A DNA stretch of 64,000 nucleotides from Ancylomarina longa (GTDB taxonomy: Bacteria; Bacteroidota; Bacteroidia; Bacteroidales; Marinifilaceae). Below are positions 29,174 to 37,207 of this stretch, piece by piece. The DNA is taken from positions 1 through 64,000 of the forward strand of contig NZ_RJJX01000022.1 of NCBI RefSeq assembly GCF_003996985.1. Reading direction: 5' to 3'. Made by a program: the position numbers and the translations under genes. A model generated the notes under the pieces. It saw only the letters and a list, made by a program, of their open reading frames with translations. It was not told the origin of the DNA and made no database searches. Each line of letters opens with the position of its first letter. Positions within the stretch are counted from its first letter, which is position 1.

Positions 29174-29204
29174 ATACCGCCATGATTTGAGGCGGTATTT
29201 TTTT
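29174..29204 (+). terminator. Terminator after the VOC gene
   Basis: Stem TACCGCC / GGCGGTA with a 9-nt loop followed by a run of seven T, 25 bp after the stop. It closes the gene run that begins at the 17406 promoter. Confidence 0.85.
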
Positions 29205-29293
29205 GTCCTACCTTCATTAAACCCCAGAGAAATACTTTCTGACTTTATCGTCATACTTTCCAGATTCATACTAATATCTATCAAAAGCACCGG

Positions 29294-29398
29294 GAGACTT
29301 ACCAATGTAGCCAAGAGAGCTGCCAATGTAGTCGAGAGACTTACCAATGTAATCGTGAGACCTGCCAATGTAGCCTTGCGACCTGTCATCATCATCGT
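29294..29398. repeat. 21-bp degenerate tandem repeat array
   Basis: Five consecutive 21-bp units begin at 29294, 29315, 29336, 29357 and 29378. The shared core is GAGA-CYTRCCAATGTARYC; the fifth unit is strongly diverged. Inverted relatives follow at 29443-29458, 29478-29500, 29499-29518 (19 of 20 bases match a unit in reverse complement) and 29541-29562. Confidence 0.8.
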
Positions 29399-29417
29399 CA
29401 TTGTTAATATCTTCATG

Positions 29418-29458
29418 CCGAGAGTTAATAAGTGCATTGCACTTGGCAGGTCTCTCGG
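29418..29458. repeat. Nested inverted repeat within the repeat block
   Basis: Outer arms CCGAGAG (29418-29424) and CTCTCGG (29452-29458) enclose a perfect inner hairpin AAGTGC-ATT-GCACTT (29430-29444). The structure could fold in RNA or as a cruciform. It lies at the switch point between direct and inverted copies of the 21-bp unit. Confidence 0.6.
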
Positions 29459-29945
29459 TGAACTTCTTTAGTCTCCCGCCAACATCGGTAGGTAGGATGG
29501 CTACATTGACAGGTCTCTATCCGAAATTAATAAGTCTTGAGCCTACATCGGCAAGTAGGAGGATGCTTTGGGCAGCACGCAGTATGCTTTTGCTAACGCT
29601 TACGAGGAGAATCGTTATGCTCAGGCTGATTTGGAGCATACTATCCCCAAAACTATCAGTAATAAATAGGGAATAAGAAATGTTTTTTAAAAACGGAGAC
29701 TTGTTGTCGGCATTGCGACCTTATTTGCATTGGAATTTGATTATTCTTAGGTTGTAAATTCATTGTTTTAGTAATTTTCTCTTTGCAATCGCGTGTAAAT
29801 TCAGGTCAATTAGAATATTAGAAAACGAATTCTTTAACGCGTAGCAGACAATGAAGTTTTTTATTTCATCATCAAATTTTAATGTCTGAATTGAAGGGGA
29901 TTATAGGATTTGATTTAGTAAATTCAATGGGTAAATAAGAATCGT

Positions 29946-31283
29946 ATGGATACCATAAAACATATACCGGAAAATGGAAAACCTCGTGTCGTTATTATTG
30001 GGGCTGGTTTTGCAGGCTTAAAATTGGCGCGGCAATTGGCCAATACAAAATATCAGGTTGTGCTCATCGATCGGAATAACTATCATCAGTTTCAACCTTT
30101 ATTTTATCAGGTGGCAACCTCAGGATTAGAGCCTGCTTCTATAGTTTTTCCCTTGCGCAAGGTGTTTCAAAAGCGAAAAAATGTGCATTTCCGCATGGCT
30201 GATTTGCTGGAGGTGAATCCTAATGTGCACGAGATATATACTTCGCTAGGGAAATTAAGCTACGATTACCTGGTATTGGCTACTGGTGTAGATACCAATT
30301 ATTTTGGCAACCGAAATATTGAGCAATATGGGATTCCAATGAAATCGGTCTCCGAAGCCATATTTTTGCGCAACTCGATACTTCGAAATTACGAGAAAGC
30401 TTTGAATGAATCGGATCCGGAATGGGCTGCTAATTATATGAATATTGTGCTGGTGGGCGGTGGACCTACAGGTGTGGAGCTGGCAGGAGCTCTGGCAGAA
30501 ATGAAATCGGAGATTCTGCCTAAGGATTATCCCGAACTGGATTTTAATCTGATGAATGTGTATTTATTTCAGGCATCGGATCGATTGCTGAACGGAATGT
30601 CGGAAAAGGCATCCGCGAAAGCAGAACAATACCTAAATAAGCTTGGTGTGATTGTAAAAACCAATGCGAGAGTTGTTGATTATGATGGTTTAAAAATACT
30701 AATGGCAAATGGGGAGATTTTTAATTCCTACACGCTGGTATGGGCTGCCGGAGTGGTTGCGCCTGCCATTAAAGGAATTTCGGAGGTAGCAGCTACGCGT
30801 GGCGGACGACTTCGGGTAGATTTGAATAATAAGGTTCGTGGGTTGAATCATGTTTATGCGATCGGTGATTTGGCCTTTCAGGCTGAGGGGGATTATCAGC
30901 ATGGACATCCGCAGGTTGCTCAAGTGGGACTCCAGCAAGCAGGAAATCTCGGAAGAAATCTGAAAAATCTGCTCCGTAATAAGGAGATGAAGGCATTCCA
31001 TTATAAGGACAGAGGTTCTTTGGCAACTATTGGTAAAAATCTGGCTGTGGCCGATTTGCCGGGTATTAAAATACAGGGTTTTCTTGCCTGGCTGCTCTGG
31101 TTGTTCGTTCATTTAATGGCAATTGTTGGGGTGAAAAACCGATTTTTTATTCTCACCAACTGGGTGTGGAATTATTTTACTTCCGATCAATCGCTGCGGG
31201 TTTTGATCCGACCTAAAAAACGAAGTTTTACCGATAAAGCAAGTCAGAAATTGCACGAGAGGAACCGAATTAATCTGAACTAA
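29946..31283 (+). CDS. ndh: Type II NADH:quinone oxidoreductase (NDH-2)
   Basis: Single-subunit FAD-dependent NADH dehydrogenase feeding electrons to quinone without proton pumping, 445 aa. The FAD-binding motif GAGFAG is at residues 19-24, followed by DRNNYHQFQPLFYQVA, highly typical of NDH-2. The NADH-binding motif is VLVGGGPTGVELAGAL (about 175-190), and YAIGDLA gives the second FAD contact. A C-terminal hydrophobic stretch (about 378-398, GFLAWLLWLFVHLMAIVGV) would anchor it to the inner face of the membrane. Single gene with its own terminator. Confidence 0.93.
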   Translation: MDTIKHIPENGKPRVVIIGAGFAGLKLARQLANTKYQVVLIDRNNYHQFQPLFYQVATSGLEPASIVFPLRKVFQKRKNVHFRMADLLEVNPNVHEIYTSLGKLSYDYLVLATGVDTNYFGNRNIEQYGIPMKSVSEAIFLRNSILRNYEKALNESDPEWAANYMNIVLVGGGPTGVELAGALAEMKSEILPKDYPELDFNLMNVYLFQASDRLLNGMSEKASAKAEQYLNKLGVIVKTNARVVDYDGLKILMANGEIFNSYTLVWAAGVVAPAIKGISEVAATRGGRLRVDLNNKVRGLNHVYAIGDLAFQAEGDYQHGHPQVAQVGLQQAGNLGRNLKNLLRNKEMKAFHYKDRGSLATIGKNLAVADLPGIKIQGFLAWLLWLFVHLMAIVGVKNRFFILTNWVWNYFTSDQSLRVLIRPKKRSFTDKASQKLHERNRINLN

Positions 31284-31290
31284 ACCTCAG

Positions 31291-31326
31291 AAAAGTGCCG
31301 AAACTTAAAGCTTTCGGCACTTTTTT
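31291..31326 (+). terminator. Terminator of ndh
   Basis: Stem AAGTGCCGAAA / TTTCGGCACTT (31293-31303 with 31312-31322) followed by a T-run, 8 bp after the stop codon. Confidence 0.9.
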
Positions 31327-31331
31327 GTTTT

Positions 31332-31348
31332 TTGGCACAAGCTTTGCA
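31332..31348 (+). promoter_or_regulatory. Candidate sigma-54 (-24/-12) promoter
   Basis: TTGGCACAAGCTTTGCA matches the RpoN consensus YTGGCACGRNNNTTGCW at every defined base except one (A for the G after TGGCAC), with exact spacing between the GG and GC elements. It lies just behind the ndh terminator and about 155 bp before the secreted-protein gene at 31505. An upstream activator site was not identified. Confidence 0.65.
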
Positions 31349-31504
31349 TTACTCTGGCAAAGTAAACCGGTTATCTACTTTTAAGGATTCATCCCCACCA
31401 GAGGATGACGATATTTTAGCCATTAATAATTCTTTTTAGAAGAGATTCTATTCTCCTCCTACCGTAAAGGACGAATTGGCTTTCACCTCAAAAATAGTAA
31501 TGCT

Positions 31505-32200
31505 ATGAGAAATTCTAAATCTTATAAGTTGCTAGCCAGTATAGTATTGGTTGCAAGCATATCCGTTTCCTCTGCCAACGTTTTTGCTCAGCGCAGATCT
31601 CATAAGGAGGATAAAGTACGTTACGAGGAGCGTAAACCATCGAATCGTTTGAGAACCTACGATCGCAAAGAAAAGTATAACAAAAATACCTATCAAGCGA
31701 AAGCGAAACACCAGAGGAATCATCATTCCCAAGCCTATAAAAAACAAAAATATCATCAGTATAAGCATGTAAAGAGCTATGCTCGAAGACCCTATGCGAA
31801 ACATTACTACGATCGTCACGCCCGTTATTATCCAAGGCATAACCAAGTTCATTATCGTTATCGCCAATTCTATAACCAATACGGAAATAGATGTTACAAC
31901 CACAATAGATATGGAGACGTTGTGATTCGTTTCGCAGTAGAGCCCACAGTAATTCCTTACCAGTACGGAGATTATTATTTTTCGGAAGGGGATTATTACA
32001 AATACTATCCTGAAGTGGGATATGTAATGGTAGATGCACCAAGATCTCTTTATTTTAGCTACTTGCCAAATACCTGCCGCAGAATGATTCATTCGGGGAA
32101 TGTATATTATACCGATGGTGATTTGTGTTTTGTGAAGTATCGAAGAGGCTTTCGTTTGGTGAAAACACCTGCAAGAATCCAGTTGTCCTTTCGTTTCTAA
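31505..32200 (+). CDS. Secreted Tyr/His/Arg/Lys-rich protein of unknown function
   Basis: 231 aa with a clear signal peptide (about 1-28, ending NVFAQ). Residues about 29-140 are extremely basic and rich in Tyr, His, Arg and Lys (for example KQKYHQYKHVKSYARRPYAK). The C-terminal part (about 135-231) looks folded, with VIRFAVEPTVIPYQYGDYYF, a YY-x-E-x-DYY pattern and LPNTCRRMIHSGNVYYTDGD, resembling small periplasmic/outer-membrane domains of the DUF6515 kind, though I am not certain. The probable sigma-54 promoter upstream suggests conditional expression. The His-rich tract could bind metal or anionic polymers; this is inference. The ATG at 31505 gives the complete signal peptide. Confidence 0.8.
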   Translation: MRNSKSYKLLASIVLVASISVSSANVFAQRRSHKEDKVRYEERKPSNRLRTYDRKEKYNKNTYQAKAKHQRNHHSQAYKKQKYHQYKHVKSYARRPYAKHYYDRHARYYPRHNQVHYRYRQFYNQYGNRCYNHNRYGDVVIRFAVEPTVIPYQYGDYYFSEGDYYKYYPEVGYVMVDAPRSLYFSYLPNTCRRMIHSGNVYYTDGDLCFVKYRRGFRLVKTPARIQLSFRF

Positions 32201-32723
32201 TAGAAATTTTAAATCACTAACAAACTTAACAGTATTGAAATGAAAAAAATGTATTACTTCTAAAAAATAGGGGGTGCGATCTTTTAAAAGTCGAAAAATA
32301 AACTCGAATTAGATCAAAAACATACCCCTTACAATTCAAAATCGACGTTTTTAGATGAGGTTGACGAAAAATGGGGTGTATTGGAAAGATCTGTTTTTCT
32401 TTTCGAGGTCAGCCAGATGATTTTTGGGAGTAGGTCTGATAAAAACAATTGATTTTGGATAGGGGAGGATCTTTTTTCGGGGGTGCTGCTTAAAACTTGA
32501 TTTTTAACTCCTGATACGGAATAGGAAAAGCTGTTGTATAACAGCTTTTTTTTATTTCCGGAACATTGACATTTCCTTCTGTAAGCCTTGTAAATATTGA
32601 TGTTTTCTTGCTTTCCGATTCGGATTCTAAATACCACTTACTTTTTGGAAATCCGATACAATCTCGACTATTTTACCCCCATAGGAACAAAATATTACAA
32701 CAAACAGATTAAAACAAGATATC
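32201..32723. other. Intergenic region upstream of the glutamine synthetase gene
   Basis: About 520 bp without a credible gene. It holds a terminator-like hairpin at 32526-32554 and several short G- or C-runs: ATAGGGGGTG (about 32267), CATACCCCTT (about 32322), ATAGGGGAGG (about 32459) and TTACCCCCATAGG (about 32673). Similar runs occur upstream of amt. No standard -33/-7 promoter was found. Confidence 0.5.
32526..32554 (+). terminator. Hairpin with T-run, possible terminator or leader attenuator
   Basis: A 10-bp perfect stem AAAAGCTGTT / AACAGCTTTT with loop GTAT, followed by a T-run. It lies over 300 bp after the secreted-protein stop and about 170 bp before the glutamine synthetase start, so it could end a long 3' region, end a small RNA, or attenuate a long glnA leader. 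Confidence 0.7.
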
Positions 32724-34229
32724 ATGATAAAGGAAGATTATTTATTAGATCCTAATAAGCTGGTTCAGTATCTAAAAAAGCCAAGCAAAGAGTTCACTAA
32801 GCAAGATTTGGTAAAATATATCGTGGAGAATGAGATCAAAATGATCAATTTCCGATATGTAGCTCAGGATGGAAAGTTAAAGACATTAAACTTTATCATT
32901 TCCGGAATGGATCATTTGGATAATATTTTATCTACTGGTGAGCGCGTGGATGGTTCTAGCTTATTTACTTTTATTGGTGCAGGTTCCAGTGATTTATATT
33001 TGATTCCCAGATTTAAGACTGCTTTTTTGAATCCTTTCTCTGAAGTTCCTAGTCTGGATATTTTGTGTTCCTTTTATTCTGCAGAGGGAAAACCATTGGA
33101 GAGTGCTCCTGAATATATTTTGAAGAAAGCCAATCATTCTTTTAGAAAATCAACAGGATTGGTGTTTAAAGCAATGGGAGAATTGGAGTTTTATATCAAA
33201 AGTCCAAACCACAGCTTATATCCTGATGTGGATCAGAAAGGTTACCAGAGTTCCCAGCCTTTTACCAAATGGGAAGCTTTGAGAAAAGAGGCAATGGTTT
33301 TGATTGCACAATGTGGAGGTAAGATAAAATACGGACACTCCGAAGTGGGTACTTTTTCGATTGCTGATGATGGTTTTGAGCAGCATGAGATTGAGTTTTT
33401 ACCTGTTGAGGTAGAGGATGCTGTGGATCAGTTGATCATTGCCAAGTGGATCGTTCGAATGCTGGGTGCTCGTGAAGGTGCTTTGGTGAGCTGGGCTCCG
33501 AAAATTACTGTCGGTAAAGCCGGAAGTGGATTGCATATCCATATGATGGTGGAGAAAGATGGCAAGAATGTTTGCGTGGAGAATGGCAAATTAAGCGATA
33601 CTGCAAAAAAAATGATTGCAGGAATAATGGGAATGTCCGGAGCATTAACAGCTTTTGGAAATACTATTCCTACCTCCTACTTGCGTTTGGTACCGCATCA
33701 GGAAGCTCCTACTTATGTGTGTTGGGGCGACCGCAATCGTTCGGTATTGGTGCGTGTTCCATTGGGATGGGTTGGTGCTAAGGATATGATCAAGGATTTA
33801 AATCCATTAGAGCCTGCTGATTCCAGGGATTTTTCCAGCAAGCAAACTTTTGAATTTAGAGTGGCTGACGGTTCTGCGGATATTTACTTGTTGCTTGCAG
33901 GTTTAATTGTTGCCAGTCAGCGTGGATTAGAAAAGGAGAATAGCCTGCAAATAGCGGATGATTTATATGCGGATGTGGATATTTTCACACCTCAATACAA
34001 AGAGAAATTAGAAACTTTAGATCAATTGCCAACTTGCTGTTGGGAGAGTGCTGATTCTTTATTGGAAAATCGCGAAGTTTTTGAAAACAATGGTGTATTT
34101 CCTAAAGGAACATTGGATGCAATTGTGAAAAATTTGAAATCATACGAAGATAATGGGTTAAATGACCGAATACTTGGGCATGTGGATAAGATAATGGAAA
34201 TTGTAGATCAATTTATCCATTGTATGTAA
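32724..34229 (+). CDS. glnA: Glutamine synthetase (GSI-like)
   Basis: ATP-dependent ammonia assimilation into glutamine, 501 aa. N-terminal beta-grasp region (IKMINFRYVAQDGKLKTLNF), catalytic features GERVDGSS, KAMGELEFYIK, GSGLHIHMMVEKDGK and the Arg-rich CWGDRNRSVLVRVP. The C-terminus lacks the NLYDLP-type adenylylation site seen in enterobacterial GlnA, so regulation is expected by other means. The next gene, on the opposite strand, is amt, an obvious functional partner. A divergent GS-family enzyme acting on another amine is the alternative, but context favours glutamine synthetase. Confidence 0.88.
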   Translation: MIKEDYLLDPNKLVQYLKKPSKEFTKQDLVKYIVENEIKMINFRYVAQDGKLKTLNFIISGMDHLDNILSTGERVDGSSLFTFIGAGSSDLYLIPRFKTAFLNPFSEVPSLDILCSFYSAEGKPLESAPEYILKKANHSFRKSTGLVFKAMGELEFYIKSPNHSLYPDVDQKGYQSSQPFTKWEALRKEAMVLIAQCGGKIKYGHSEVGTFSIADDGFEQHEIEFLPVEVEDAVDQLIIAKWIVRMLGAREGALVSWAPKITVGKAGSGLHIHMMVEKDGKNVCVENGKLSDTAKKMIAGIMGMSGALTAFGNTIPTSYLRLVPHQEAPTYVCWGDRNRSVLVRVPLGWVGAKDMIKDLNPLEPADSRDFSSKQTFEFRVADGSADIYLLLAGLIVASQRGLEKENSLQIADDLYADVDIFTPQYKEKLETLDQLPTCCWESADSLLENREVFENNGVFPKGTLDAIVKNLKSYEDNGLNDRILGHVDKIMEIVDQFIHCM

Positions 34230-34294
34230 TTGAAGCTTTAACTAAGTAGCTGTGTGAATAATGCAGTTTTATTCGGAATTTAAGAATTAGGGGA

Positions 34295-34329
34295 AGTCCC
34301 GCAACAAATGTTGCGGGACTATTTTTTTT
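34295..34329 (+). terminator. Terminator of glnA
   Basis: An 11-bp perfect stem AGTCCCGCAAC / GTTGCGGGACT with loop AAAT and a T-run on the + side, between the convergent glnA and amt genes. The minus side lacks a T-run. Confidence 0.9.
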
Positions 34330-34340
34330 ATGCCGGTCTT

Positions 34341-35666
34341 CTATTCATTATAGGCAAAAGCATAGGATTCATCGTGTTGAGAGGCATCCAATCCTTTTTT
34401 CTCGGAAAATTCAGATACTCTCAATGGAACCAGTGCATTGGTAACCCAATATAATAAATAGGATCCTCCGAAGGTGAAAACACCTACAATGAGAAGTGCT
34501 AACAGGTGAATTAGAAAAGTATGTGTTTCTCCATGAATTAATCCAACGTCATGTGCGAAAACGGCCGTTAGCAGCATACCGGTAATTCCTCCCATTCCGT
34601 GAGCAGGAAATACATCAAGGGTATCATCCAAAGAGGTTTTTCCTTGTATAGTAATGGCGTAATTACTCACAATAGACGCGATGACACCTATGGTAATAGA
34701 TGCACCTACATCAACAAAGCCTGCTGCTGGTGTGATGGCTACCAAACCAACAACCAGACCAATGGCAGCTCCCAAACCTGATGGCTTGTGTCCTCTGGCT
34801 CCGTCCAGAAAAACCCAGGTGAGCATTGCTGCTGCGGATGCTGTATTTGTATTTAAAAGAGCCAGAACAGCTGTTGATGAGGCTTGTAGCGCAGATCCGG
34901 CATTAAAACCAAACCAGCCAAACCAAAGCATTCCCGCTCCCAGAAGTACAAAGGGTATGTTGGAACGTTTTTCGTTATATTTAGATTTTGTACGTTTCCC
35001 CAGAAACATGGCACCTGCGAGGGCAGCAAAACCTGCTGACATGTGAACAACCGTTCCTCCGGCAAAATCCAATACTCCCATATTGTGCAAAAATCCATTG
35101 GGATGCCAGGTCCAGTGTGCAAGTGGACAATATATAAATATGGTGAACAAACTAATAAAAATCATATAGGAGCGAAAACGTACCCTTCCGGCAAACGATC
35201 CAGTGATAAGAGCCGGAGTTATTATGGCGAATTTTAGCTGAAATAATGCGAAAAGTGCAAAAGGAATAGTCGGCGCCATTTCCGGATTGGTGAGTCCGCC
35301 TACATGGTTGAAAAATAAAAAGGTTAATGGATTTCCGATTAGTCCAAAACCGTCGCCTCCAATGCTATCTCCAAAAGCGAGACTGAAGCCAACAATCACC
35401 CAGATAATGCTGACAATCCCCATGGAAATAAAACTCTGCAAAATAGTAGAAATAATATTTCTGGGATCCACCATACCTCCATAAAAAAATGCAAGTCCGG
35501 GAGTCATTAGAAGTACTAAAGCTGTTGAAGTAAGCATCCATGCCACATCTCCGGAAACAATATTTGGATCAGACAATCCAAATTCAAGATTAGGAACAAA
35601 AACTCCGATTATTGATACAACAATTAACAACACTAAGGCATAGAACCACTTTTTACTGTTTTTCAT
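34341..35666 (-). CDS. amt: Ammonium transporter (Amt/MEP/Rh)
   Basis: Inner-membrane ammonium channel, 441 aa, with the usual eleven helices plus an extra N-terminal hydrophobic segment (about 7-24) that is either a signal peptide or an additional helix. The pore twin-histidines are His208 (FAGGTVVHMSAG) and His356 (FPAHGMGG). Other signatures: TPGLAFFYGGMV and FGWFGFNAGS. The C-terminal tail is short and no glnB/glnK gene lies beside it, unlike many amt loci. Convergent with glutamine synthetase, so ammonium uptake and assimilation are encoded together. Confidence 0.96.
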   Translation of the reverse strand: MKNSKKWFYALVLLIVVSIIGVFVPNLEFGLSDPNIVSGDVAWMLTSTALVLLMTPGLAFFYGGMVDPRNIISTILQSFISMGIVSIIWVIVGFSLAFGDSIGGDGFGLIGNPLTFLFFNHVGGLTNPEMAPTIPFALFALFQLKFAIITPALITGSFAGRVRFRSYMIFISLFTIFIYCPLAHWTWHPNGFLHNMGVLDFAGGTVVHMSAGFAALAGAMFLGKRTKSKYNEKRSNIPFVLLGAGMLWFGWFGFNAGSALQASSTAVLALLNTNTASAAAMLTWVFLDGARGHKPSGLGAAIGLVVGLVAITPAAGFVDVGASITIGVIASIVSNYAITIQGKTSLDDTLDVFPAHGMGGITGMLLTAVFAHDVGLIHGETHTFLIHLLALLIVGVFTFGGSYLLYWVTNALVPLRVSEFSEKKGLDASQHDESYAFAYNE

Positions 35667-35917
35667 TACAATAAGGATTAGATAATGTAAAAAACTCTTA
35701 GGTGTGATTCTGAGTTGTTACCCCATTAATTTTGCATTAGATTTCAAAAATAATGTAAAAAATCAAAAAAGACAAGTTTTAAATAGGGGGTGTAGGGAGT
35801 GAAAACACATAAAAACAAAAATAGCCCCCTGTTTTTATCAGGTATGTGCGGTGTGTTTATTTTTATTAGGTGATTCTTGCATAAGAGGATATCTTTGTAT
35901 TTAAAAAAAGACTAAAA

Positions 35918-36586
35918 ATGGGTGTGACTATCGAAAAAGCTTGGAAACAACAGCTCGAAAGCGAATTCTCAAAGATGTATTTTAAAGATCTGATTCAGTT
36001 TGTCAAATCAGAATATGCTACTAAGCATATTTATCCACCAGGAAAATTAATTTTTAATGCCTTTGATAAATGTCCTTTTGATCAGGTGAAAGTGGTGATT
36101 CTTGGTCAGGATCCCTATCATGGTTTAGGACAGGCAAATGGTTTGTGTTTTTCTGTTCAAAACGGTGTTGCCATTCCTCCAAGTTTGAAAAATATTTTCA
36201 AGGAAATGAATGCTGATCTGGAATTCCCAATTCCGCAAAGCGGGAATCTGGAGAACTGGAGTAAGCAGGGAATATTGTTGTTAAATGCTACGCTTACTGT
36301 CAGAGCCAATCAAGCTGGATCACATCAAAACCGTGGTTGGGAAGCCTTTACCGATGCTGTAGTGAAATGTTTGTCAGAGAAAAAAGAAAATCTGGTTTTT
36401 ATGCTTTGGGGTGCGTACGCTCAACAAAAAGGAAAACAGATCGATGCCTCAAAGCATCTGATTCTGAGATCGGCACATCCTTCGCCTTTTTCTGCCGAGA
36501 AAGGGTTTTTTGGAAACAGACATTTTAGCAAGGCTAATAAATATCTAAAAGAGAAAGGGAAAGGGGAGATCAATTGGAAACTTTAG
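35918..36586 (+). CDS. ung: Uracil-DNA glycosylase
   Basis: Family 1 UDG removing uracil from DNA to start base-excision repair, 222 aa, full length. The water-activating motif GQDPYHG is at residues 63-69 with catalytic Asp65; the leucine loop is HPSPFSAEKGFFGNRHFSKA. Its stop lies 2 bp from the stop of the convergent DUF4783 gene. A TATCTTTG -7-like box is visible at 35890-35897, without a good -33 partner. Confidence 0.97.
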   Translation: MGVTIEKAWKQQLESEFSKMYFKDLIQFVKSEYATKHIYPPGKLIFNAFDKCPFDQVKVVILGQDPYHGLGQANGLCFSVQNGVAIPPSLKNIFKEMNADLEFPIPQSGNLENWSKQGILLLNATLTVRANQAGSHQNRGWEAFTDAVVKCLSEKKENLVFMLWGAYAQQKGKQIDASKHLILRSAHPSPFSAEKGFFGNRHFSKANKYLKEKGKGEINWKL

Positions 36587-36588
36587 GT

Positions 36589-36990
36589 TCAATCTTTTTC
36601 GATATGCAGCTGATGGACAACAAATTTTCCATTCTGTTCTTTTAATAGAAAATTGATTCGAAAATTTCCTCTGTTGGTAATTAAATCGCCAATTACATAT
36701 CGGGCACCTGGTTTTCCGCCAATATGTTTTTTTCTAAAATCAGACGGAGTGTATTCTCTGAAGAATTTTGCCATAATTTGTTTTGCCTGCGATTTGCTGT
36801 AGATGGCTTCCTTATCCTGAATGGATAGTTCTACGCGATCTCCAAAGTATTCCGAGAGACCGATACTATTGCCTTGTTTAAAGGAGATTATCAATCCTCG
36901 CGGTAAATCATTTTCATTCTGCGAAAAGGCTGTTGTTTGTGTACTCAATGTAAAAATCAAGCTTATAAAAATGTATTTTAAAATTCTCAT
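36589..36990 (-). CDS. DUF4783 periplasmic protein
   Basis: Small exported protein, 133 aa, signal peptide about 1-24 (ending AFSQ). The mature part has the NTF2-like pattern of DUF4783 seen in Bacteroidota: GLIISFKQGNSIGLSEYFGD, VELSIQDKEAIYSKSQAKQI and a C-terminal LLKEQNGKFVVHQLHIEKD. Function unknown. Monocistronic, convergent with ung. Confidence 0.85.
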   Translation of the reverse strand: MRILKYIFISLIFTLSTQTTAFSQNENDLPRGLIISFKQGNSIGLSEYFGDRVELSIQDKEAIYSKSQAKQIMAKFFREYTPSDFRKKHIGGKPGARYVIGDLITNRGNFRINFLLKEQNGKFVVHQLHIEKD

Positions 36991-37207
36991 AGGAATAGTT
37001 TTAGTCTATATACTTTACCTTTATACAAATTCTGTGCGGAAAATTTATTGCAAGATAAAAAAAATCTCCTCTACGACCTGATGAAGCGCTTAGAATTGAA
37101 TTTGGTGGGAAGTGAAATACAACGTACAGCTAATATAATTATGGATTGAACTTGCAGAATAAATTTCAGGTACAAGTTCTGCAAAAATATATCAGAAAAT
37201 AAAAGGA

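Larger units (their letters stand above)
29150..29945. other. Non-coding region with short repeats, upstream of ndh
   Basis: About 800 bp with no credible gene. It holds the terminator at 29174, a 21-bp tandem array at 29294-29398, inverted relatives of the same unit up to about 29562, and AT-rich sequence from 29650 to the ndh start. Open frames on both strands over the repeats exist only because the 21-bp unit is a multiple of three. Confidence 0.6.

Noticed and set aside
29294-29398. Repeat array considered as a CRISPR
   Set aside because: Units are contiguous 21-mers without spacers, and no cas genes are present.
29123-29471. Open frames on both strands with heptad-like repeats (about 94-104 codons)
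   Set aside because: They cover a 21-bp tandem repeat and a terminator. The heptads arise on either strand because 21 is divisible by three; there is no plausible start context or protein family.
31515-32092. Two long minus-strand frames (175 and 186 codons) antisense to the Tyr/His-rich protein
   Set aside because: They are complements of its biased codons. The + frame has a clear signal peptide and a folded C-terminal domain, and the antisense frames have neither.
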